DNA of 61,887 nucleotides from Methyloglobulus morosus KoM1 (lineage in GTDB: Bacteria > Pseudomonadota > Gammaproteobacteria > Methylococcales > Methylomonadaceae), in the NCBI RefSeq assembly GCF_000496735.2, contig NZ_AYLO01000025.1, positions 1 through 61,887 of the forward strand. The letters run 5' to 3'. A model generated the notes under the pieces. That model saw nothing but the letters and a program-made list of their open reading frames with translations. It had not been told where the DNA came from and did no database searches. Shown here in pieces: positions 54,226-61,887 of this stretch. The translations under genes were made by a program, and so were the position numbers. How positions within the stretch are numbered: position 1 is the stretch's first letter; each line of letters begins with the position of its first letter.

Positions 54226-54652
54226 AAGCTAGATGGGAATTAGTTGGAAGCGGTGCGGACTGAACGCTGTTGGGGCGTATGCTGTCCCAAGCTTCGGTTA
54301 ATTCGGTCAACAGGCGTGTCACTTCGTCCAAAATAGTAATGTCGCTTTTCAAATTGGCCTCAACCAAGCGCCGCACCATATATTCGTATAGCGATGATAA
54401 GCCTTGTGCCACCTCGCCTCCGGCTTTATTGTCCAGGCTGGCATGCAGCCCTTCACCGATGATGGCGATGGCTTTGGAGATCGATTTGCCCTTGGCATCA
54501 ACCTCCTTGCGTAATATTTCGTTTTTCGCGTTGTCGATGCTAAGTAATGCACCATGAAACAACATTGAAATGAGCTGGTGCGGGTCTGCCCCAATAACTT
54601 TGGATTCTACGCCGACTTTCTTGTAGGCATTAATGGCTATAGTGGTATTCAT
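54212..54652 (-). CDS. fliS: flagellin export chaperone FliS
   Basis: 146 aa. Typical FliS blocks: YKKVGVESKVIGADPHQLISMLFHGALLSI and SSLYEYMVRRLVEANLKSDITILDEVTRLLTELTEAWDSI. It holds flagellin monomers in the cytosol before export. Confidence 0.95.
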   Translation of the reverse strand: MNTTIAINAYKKVGVESKVIGADPHQLISMLFHGALLSIDNAKNEILRKEVDAKGKSISKAIAIIGEGLHASLDNKAGGEVAQGLSSLYEYMVRRLVEANLKSDITILDEVTRLLTELTEAWDSIRPNSVQSAPLPTNSHLAYARA

Positions 54653-54667
54653 GATTCTAATCCTAGG

Positions 54668-56089
54668 TTATAGGTTTGCGAGTTGTTGGGTCAGATAGGC
54701 ACTGGTGCCGCTCATGTTGGTCAGCATAACGTTAAGGTCGCTGTAGGTTTTGGTGTATTGTTTTTGAAGAATTGCCATCCGGACTTCCAGCTTACTGATT
54801 TGGTTGTTATACCCTGTAATCGATGTATTAAGGCTTTGGGTGCGGCTGTCAATCAAGCCGCCGGGCGCAAGCGTGGAGTCTGTCCACGCTTTCAGCCGGG
54901 TGGAAAAACCCGTAGCCGACGTGAACAAATTTGTCACGTCGCTGAAATTGTTGGTCATGGCTGTGTTAAGTTTGCTGCTATCCAGCTTTAGCGTACCATC
55001 TGCTTTAGACGTAATGCCGACTTGGGAGAGCGATGTCAAGGTGCCGCCGCTTGCGCCCACATTAAAAATGCCATGCAATTGGCTCAGCATAAGACGTACC
55101 GTTCCGTCACCCGCTAAGGCAGGTTTGGTGGTGTCGGTGCTGCTGCCGAAGGCAGAGCGGGATTTAAGTTGGCTGACCAAGGCATTGTAAGCATCGACAA
55201 ACCCAGATACTGCCGTTTTGACAGCAGCTGTGTCATGCGCCACCGTCAAGTTGGTTTGCGTAGTTGTGGGTTTGTTCAGTGTTAAGGTAACACCTTGAAT
55301 CGCATCGGTGACGGTGTTGGCAGGGCTAGTAATCGCTATGCCGTTCACCGTTAAATTGGCATTCTGGGCTGCAGTTGTTTGGTTTAAATGTTGTACTCCG
55401 GCAGGATCATTTGCCAATAAGGCATCTAGGGTTCCATCCCCGCCGCTGGTGGAAATCTTGAGGCTATTGCTGACACCGCTTTTTTCCGACGTTAAGGCAA
55501 GGCGATAAGGTGTGCCGCTGCCATCGTTGACGATGGTCGCCGACACGCCTATCTTTGCATTATTAATCGCATCGCGGATGCCTTGCAGTGTATTGTTCGT
55601 GCCATCTATCGTGATACTTTTTGTGCCATCGCCGTTGGAAGCAAAGGCAGCGCCACTATAAACCCCAGAGGTCAACGTGCCGCCGCTGATCGTGCCAAAA
55701 TCAAAAGAAATAGTCGTTGATGTGCCGTCACCGATAGCCGTTGTGCTGCTGGCTTGTCCAACGGCAACCAGGCTCTGTGAGCGGGCCAGATTAGCTACAT
55801 CCAAGGTATAAGAGCCTGCCGCTGCTGTGCTGGCGGCTGAAGCAGAAAATACGCTGGTATCGGACGGCGTGGCGGTGTAACCCTGAAAATTGGTATCCAA
55901 GCTCTGCAACGAAGTTTGCAGGCTAGAGGCTAACCCGCTGATCGTGCCGAACGATGAAATCTTGGTCTGGTAGCTGGATACCTGAGTGTTGAGCTTATCG
56001 ATGGGTTGACGTTCGAGTGTCATCAACTGCGAAACGAGGCCTTGGACATCAAGGCCTCCGCTAGAGCTTACGGATGAGGTGCTTGCCAT
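54668..56089 (-). CDS. fliD: filament cap protein FliD (HAP2)
   Basis: 473 aa. N-terminal SGGLDVQGLVSQLMTLERQPIDKLNTQVSSYQTKISSFG and C-terminal coiled coil ending in LQKQYTKTYSDLNVMLTNMSGTSAYLTQQLANL are diagnostic. It caps the filament and promotes flagellin folding. It lies 15 bp from fliS and 16 bp from flaG. Confidence 0.96.
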   Translation of the reverse strand: MASTSSVSSSGGLDVQGLVSQLMTLERQPIDKLNTQVSSYQTKISSFGTISGLASSLQTSLQSLDTNFQGYTATPSDTSVFSASAASTAAAGSYTLDVANLARSQSLVAVGQASSTTAIGDGTSTTISFDFGTISGGTLTSGVYSGAAFASNGDGTKSITIDGTNNTLQGIRDAINNAKIGVSATIVNDGSGTPYRLALTSEKSGVSNSLKISTSGGDGTLDALLANDPAGVQHLNQTTAAQNANLTVNGIAITSPANTVTDAIQGVTLTLNKPTTTQTNLTVAHDTAAVKTAVSGFVDAYNALVSQLKSRSAFGSSTDTTKPALAGDGTVRLMLSQLHGIFNVGASGGTLTSLSQVGITSKADGTLKLDSSKLNTAMTNNFSDVTNLFTSATGFSTRLKAWTDSTLAPGGLIDSRTQSLNTSITGYNNQISKLEVRMAILQKQYTKTYSDLNVMLTNMSGTSAYLTQQLANL

Positions 56090-56105
56090 GACGAACCCCC
56101 TTGAA

Positions 56106-56447
56106 TTAAGCCTTTTGATTTAACAAAAGGCTGTGCTGGAAACGATCTATCGAACGCGCAATCGCCACCATCTCTTCCGAGGGAATTTGACGGACCAATT
56201 CGCCAGTTTGTTTGTCGACCACCTTGACTAATGGTTTTTTAGTGTCGGTGTCCATGGTGAATTCAAACTGAAGGTTTTGGTTAGTTTGTTGCATTGCCCG
56301 GTTGATGTCGTCAGTCGTTTTCTTTAACTGTTCGGATGAAGCTTGCTTGGTCTCAGCCTTGACCTCAGAAACGACTTTAGGCGCATCTTCAGTAATGCGG
56401 CTGACAGCCTCAACCTGATTGATGTTGTTTGCAAATTGAATGATCAC
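56106..56447 (-). CDS. flaG: FlaG-family protein
   Basis: 113 aa. A polar N-terminus precedes the FlaG domain (LQFEFTMDTDTKKPLVKVVDKQTGELVRQIPSEEMVAIARSIDRF). FlaG affects filament length in polar-flagellate bacteria. Classic position between fliC and fliD. Confidence 0.92.
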   Translation of the reverse strand: MIIQFANNINQVEAVSRITEDAPKVVSEVKAETKQASSEQLKKTTDDINRAMQQTNQNLQFEFTMDTDTKKPLVKVVDKQTGELVRQIPSEEMVAIARSIDRFQHSLLLNQKA

Positions 56448-56466
56448 CTTACTTCTCCTTAATACT

Positions 56467-56496
56467 AATACCCAACCGGATAACCGGTTGGGTATT
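56467..56496 (-). terminator. terminator between fliC and flaG
   Basis: Perfect 13-bp stem AATACCCAACCGG / CCGGTTGGGTATT with a 4-nt loop, 17 bp after the fliC stop. The trailing sequence has only short T groups. It probably ends or partly attenuates the abundant fliC transcript before flaG. Confidence 0.75.
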
Positions 56497-56512
56497 GATT
56501 AACGTATCTAAC

Positions 56513-57229
56513 TTAACGCAACAAACCGAGCACAGAGTTTGGTGTTTGGTTAGCTTGCGACAGCACCGCCGTACCTGCTTGTTGCAGGATGTTGTTGCGG
56601 GTCATGTTCGCAGATTCTGCAGCAAAGTCGGTGTCCATGATACGGCTGAACGAAGCGGACAAATTCACCGACGCGGTTTGCATGCCACTGACGGCAGAAC
56701 CCAGCGTTGACATGTCGGCGCCGTATTGGGCACGGTTGGCGGCAACGGCGGCGATGTCGGTGTCGATAGCGGCAACCGTAAGACCGACGGTGGCGGTAAC
56801 CGCAGTGCTGACACCAGTGAATGTAGTGCCATTTCCATCCACCGTAACAGCGGTGGCGGCAGCTGTCTTTCCAGCTAGACGGGCGTTTTCAGTGACCAGT
56901 GCGGTAGCTTCCGTGCCGGCGGCGGTGCCACCCGCTTGTACCGCAAGTTCACGTAGGCGTTGCAAGTTCTCGGTGATTTGGGACGCGTAGCCATCATTGG
57001 TTTGCGCTTTTGAAATGCCGTCATTGGCGTTGCGGATGGCCATGTTGGTGCCGCGAATCTGGCTGTCATAGCCTGTGGCGGTGACAAGGCCAGTAGCGTC
57101 GTCCTTGGCGCTATTGATGCGCAGGCCTGAAGATAGGCGAGCTTGGGCAGTTTGCAGAGCATTCGCTGATTTGTTAAGTGCAGCTCCAGCAAAGAGGGCG
57201 CCGACGTTGGTGTTGATGACTTGTGCCAT
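56513..57229 (-). CDS. fliC: flagellin
   Basis: 238 aa. The conserved N-terminal D0/D1 region (INTNVGALFAGAALNKSANALQTAQARLSSGLRINSAKDDATG) and C-terminal region (FSRIMDTDFAAESANMTRNNILQQAGTAVLSQANQTPNSVLGLLR) are joined by a very short, Ala/Thr/Val-rich variable centre (about 115-160). Most flagellins are larger. Single flagellin gene in the window, with its own sigma-28 promoter. Confidence 0.97.
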   Translation of the reverse strand: MAQVINTNVGALFAGAALNKSANALQTAQARLSSGLRINSAKDDATGLVTATGYDSQIRGTNMAIRNANDGISKAQTNDGYASQITENLQRLRELAVQAGGTAAGTEATALVTENARLAGKTAAATAVTVDGNGTTFTGVSTAVTATVGLTVAAIDTDIAAVAANRAQYGADMSTLGSAVSGMQTASVNLSASFSRIMDTDFAAESANMTRNNILQQAGTAVLSQANQTPNSVLGLLR

Positions 57230-57322
57230 GATATTTCTCCAAATTGTCCCGGATTAAGAGTATTGCCGGGTTGTTTAAAATTGAGTTCCTTACCGTTTTG
57301 ATAATTCCCCCACCTGACTTAG

Positions 57323-57349
57323 TTATCGGCACGTATTTTTTAAACTTTA
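57323..57349 (-). promoter_or_regulatory. sigma-28 (FliA) promoter of fliC
   Basis: On the minus strand TAAAGTTT, an 11-nt spacer, then GCCGATAA: an exact match to the sigma-28 consensus. The -10 end is 94 bp before the fliC ATG, giving a leader of about 85 nt. Confidence 0.93.
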
Positions 57350-57714
57350 ATATTTTTTTCAGGTTTTTTTAAAGAATTCGTTTATGGCTGTTTGTAGGGA
57401 TAATATTGGAAATATCTTGGGCATAATAAACATTCAGGAATCCACGAAGACCACCTTGACTTATCCTAATATTATAGGTATAGGCATTTCTGATTATTGA
57501 TTCGGGCCTTTAATGTTTGGATCGTTCGTGCTGCGCTTGTCGAAGGGCTTAAATGGAGATTTCTACACAAGGTTTTTACAGGCGGCGGCAAAGAAGAAAT
57601 TATCTGAACGCGATAAACCCGTCACACGTAGTGGCGGTTTTTGACAGGCCAACTTTAGATAAAATTGGCCTGGGAAGACAAGCCCCTAAAAGGGGTAAAG
57701 ATTTCTATATCTAA
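57350..57714. other. intergenic region upstream of fliC
   Basis: No gene seen. A short REP-type remnant lies at 57520-57551 (CGTTCGTGCTGCGCTTGTCGA). A perfect 8-bp hairpin, CAGGCCAA (57645-57652) / TTGGCCTG (57665-57672), lies past the stop of the diguanylate cyclase gene and may be its terminator, though the T-run is poor. Confidence 0.45.
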
Positions 57715-58602
57715 TTAAAAAGCCAATACGACCTGGTTTCTGCCGTTTTTCTTGGCCTTATACATGGCGCCGTCGGCACGTTTGACTAGGGCATCAACCG
57801 TCTCGTTGCCACGCAATTCGCTTACGCCCAGGCTTGCCGTTATATTGACCGCTTGCATGTTGTACGACATGGTATGATTTTCGATATTGTTCCGAATGCG
57901 TTCCGCCACTAATTCTGCGCCGATAAGATCGGTTTCGCTCAATATGACTACGAACTCTTCCCCACCAAAGCGAAACACGGCATCACTGCTGCGCAAACAT
58001 TCTTTAATCCATTTGGCGACAGACGTTAATGCAACATCGCCGCATTCATGGCCGTACTGGTCATTAATATGCTTAAAATGGTCGACATCCAGAAAAATAA
58101 TGGACAGGCTTTTGGAGTGCCGTGTCGCCAGGCTGATTTCCCGTTTGATGTAATCGTCAAATGCCGACCGGTTGCTGGTTTGGGTAAGCGGATCGGTATA
58201 TGCCATTCTCAAGGCTTGTTGATACAAGGTTGCATTTTTTAATGGGTAAATTAGGCAACAAAGTAAGGTTTCCAGCAATTCGAGGTCTGCGATGTCAAAT
58301 TTATGGCTACGCATCAGTTTCAGTTCGCCTAATGTTTGATCCTCAACCTTAAGCGCATAGCTGCAAGAATGCCTGGAAAAAACGCCATTTTTAATTTCCA
58401 GCCCAAATTCTTTATTGGTGTAAACATAAGCGCTATGCGGCACCATGCTGGCAACTTTACTGCTAAAATTTTGAATTAACTTATTAAAGTCTAATGTCGT
58501 TTGTAAGGCGCTGCTGATGTCATAGTGGTTTAAATTGACTACTTTTGTCGCTTCAAACGTCTTATTACTGACAACTGCCAAGTTTGTTGATTTGTTTTTC
58601 AT
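57715..58602 (-). CDS. diguanylate cyclase (GGDEF) with GAF-like N-terminus
   Basis: 295 aa, soluble. The N-terminal ~120 residues look GAF-like. The C-terminal GGDEF domain has the active motif GGEEF and the product-inhibition I-site RSSD five residues before it, plus the usual LDVDHFKHINDQYGHECGD block. It makes c-di-GMP, which the YcgR-like protein and FleQ encoded here could bind. Separate transcript. Confidence 0.93.
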   Translation of the reverse strand: MKNKSTNLAVVSNKTFEATKVVNLNHYDISSALQTTLDFNKLIQNFSSKVASMVPHSAYVYTNKEFGLEIKNGVFSRHSCSYALKVEDQTLGELKLMRSHKFDIADLELLETLLCCLIYPLKNATLYQQALRMAYTDPLTQTSNRSAFDDYIKREISLATRHSKSLSIIFLDVDHFKHINDQYGHECGDVALTSVAKWIKECLRSSDAVFRFGGEEFVVILSETDLIGAELVAERIRNNIENHTMSYNMQAVNITASLGVSELRGNETVDALVKRADGAMYKAKKNGRNQVVLAF

Positions 58603-58643
58603 GTTTTGATCCTCTTTTAAAACTTACTGTTGCAATAATGTAA

Positions 58644-58658
58644 GCCAATATCATGCCA
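58644..58658 (-). promoter_or_regulatory. weak sigma-54-like motif before the diguanylate cyclase
   Basis: TGGCATGATATTGGC on the minus strand has GG-N10-GC spacing, but the -12 reads TGGC instead of TTGC. It lies 42 bp before the start. It may be chance. Confidence 0.3.
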
Positions 58659-59102
58659 AGTATTAAAAGAACTATATAATCAATAGGTTATTCAGTGTTC
58701 ATGGTTTATGTGTTTGTCAGGCAAGATAACTTCTATGGTGAAATGTCAATTATTTGACGACATAGAGACAAAATTATCTCCCCTTGAGTTCCTAAGTATA
58801 GTTGATTTGGCGATGAGCATAAAAGGCCTTTGCCCATGCTTGTTTGGCGGATTATTTTTGGTGAATACGGCTGTAGCGATTGTCAACCAAGCAACATTAA
58901 AGCGATCCGCTTTTTAATGTGACTGACCGTCAAATAAATGGCGTTGCAGCAAAAAAGTGGGCTATTGTCCGCTATGTACTGGGTCTTGCGTTGGTATAGT
59001 GACAGTCGAAACGGCTGTTCGTCATTGAAGGCGACAAATTTTTACCCGTGCTTGAATAGCGCTTTGGTTTTTATTCCCGATGGCAGAAATTTTCATGAAA
59101 TA
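58659..59102. other. gap between diguanylate cyclase and proB
   Basis: About 440 bp in which I recognise no gene. Short plus-strand frames (58708-58917 and 58938-59246) show no family resemblance; the second runs into proB. They are treated as chance. Confidence 0.4.
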
Positions 59103-61248
<2,146 letters not shown>

Positions 61249-61282
61249 TCACAATCGAGGATTTCGCAACCTGCAAAAACAA

Positions 61283-61316
61283 AAAAAGCCCCGTCACAAG
61301 CTGCGCGGAGCTTTTT
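61283..61316 (-). terminator. terminator between rpmA and obgE
   Basis: On the minus strand AAAAAGCTCCG pairs with CGGGGCTTTTT (one U-G pair) and is followed by more T, 40 bp after the rpmA stop. It would separate ribosomal-protein from obgE transcription or attenuate it. Confidence 0.75.
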
Positions 61317-61355
61317 GAAAAGCCAATCCTGTTGCTTATTGCAACAGGGAATGCC

Positions 61356-61613
61356 TTATCCAGCCAATATGCTGACAAATTTACGGTTTTTAGGGCCTTT
61401 TTCTTTGAATACGACTTTGCCGTCGGCAGTCGCAAACAGGGTGTGGTCTTTGCCCAAACCTACGTTGTCGCCAGGATGGAAATGGGTGCCGCGTTGACGG
61501 ACAATGATATTGCCTGCCAGGACGTTTTCCCCGCCATATTTTTTAACGCCCAATCTTTTTGAATTGGAGTCGCGTCCGTTACGGGTACTGCCCCCAGCTT
61601 TCTTATGTGCCAT
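61356..61613 (-). CDS. rpmA: 50S ribosomal protein L27
   Basis: 85 aa, complete L27 ([41 protein letters not shown]). It begins directly at the mature AHKKAGG form and follows rplU after 15 bp. Confidence 0.98.
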   Translation of the reverse strand: MAHKKAGGSTRNGRDSNSKRLGVKKYGGENVLAGNIIVRQRGTHFHPGDNVGLGKDHTLFATADGKVVFKEKGPKNRKFVSILAG

Positions 61614-61628
61614 TTCTAACCCCTGCTG

Positions 61629-61887
61629 TTAAGCGGAAATGCCAGTGATCTGGATTTCCGTATAGTACTGGCGATGACCCATGTGTTTCATGTGGTGTTT
61701 ACGCCGTCTGAATTTAATGATCTTAATTTTTTCGTGCCGACCTTGTGACAATACTTTTGCTGTAACCTTAGCGCCCTCTATATAGGGGACTCCGATTTTT
61801 ACAGCATCATCTGACTGAAACATCAGCACTTTGTCGAACTCGATACTGTCGCCAGTGCCCAGTTCAAGCTTTTCTACCTTTAAGTAC
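61629..61887 (-). CDS. rplU: 50S ribosomal protein L21 (partial, runs off the window)
   Basis: C-terminal ~85 residues of L21, with [57 protein letters not shown]. The N-terminus lies beyond the right edge; the frame stays open to the last base. Confidence 0.96.
   Translation of the reverse strand, partial: YLKVEKLELGTGDSIEFDKVLMFQSDDAVKIGVPYIEGAKVTAKVLSQGRHEKIKIIKFRRRKHHMKHMGHRQYYTEIQITGISA

Overview
The window is about 62 kb of a gammaproteobacterial chromosome, almost entirely given over to one polar-type flagellar and chemotaxis supercluster. Evidence for the lineage: FleQ, FlhF and FleN(FlhG); sigma-54 and sigma-28 promoter motifs; two stator pairs (MotAB and MotCD); and the housekeeping order rplU-rpmA-obgE-proB at the right edge. 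A methanotroph-like (Methylococcales) origin is possible, but nothing in the window fixes the genus.

Layout. Positions 1-6.5 kb carry a CheY-like regulator, a membrane methyltransferase, motAB, and flgM-flgN-ycgR. Positions 6.5-12.2 kb are the basal-body/export operon fliEFGHIJ on the minus strand, with a sigma-54 motif before fliE. Positions 12.2-16.3 kb hold a GGDEF relic, a small zinc-ribbon ORF, the master regulator fleQ (no fleSR beside it) and fliK. Positions 16.7-29.3 kb are a long plus-strand operon fliMNOPQR-flhB-flhA-flhF-fleN-fliA-motC-motD-DUF2802. Positions 32.9-41.1 kb are a minus-strand chemotaxis operon (cheY, cheA, cheW, STAS, cheD, a receiver-only cheB copy, cheB). It ends in an unusual module of a soluble MCP-like protein, an oxygen-binding diiron-type protein and a CheZ-like protein. 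Positions 41.4-52.3 kb hold flgA and the divergent rod/hook operon flgBCDEFGHIJKL. Positions 52.8-57.3 kb are HDOD, fliT, fliS, fliD, flaG and fliC. The right end has a diguanylate cyclase and then proB, obgE, rpmA and a partial rplU.

The most interesting anomaly is a ~3.5 kb island (about 29336-32820) inserted at the 3' end of the DUF2802 gene, between the motCD and chemotaxis operons. It encodes two proteins: a DUF4297/Cap4-like PD-(D/E)xK nuclease and an SMC/Rad50-like ATPase with a CxxC pair. This resembles a compact Lamassu or ABC-3C type defence module. The island is bracketed by a 54-bp direct duplication of the target gene's 3' end (47/54 identical), and just inside that by imperfect inverted repeats of about 85 bp built of two tandem units each. 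It has no recombinase gene of its own.

Regulation read from the sequence: sigma-54 (-24/-12) motifs precede fliE, flgA and flgB. Sigma-28 motifs with exact 11-bp spacing precede flgM and fliC. FlgM (anti-sigma-28) and FliA are both encoded here. c-di-GMP input is suggested by FleQ, a YcgR-like PilZ protein and a GGDEF protein with an intact I-site. I did not recognise fliL, cheR or fleSR in the window.
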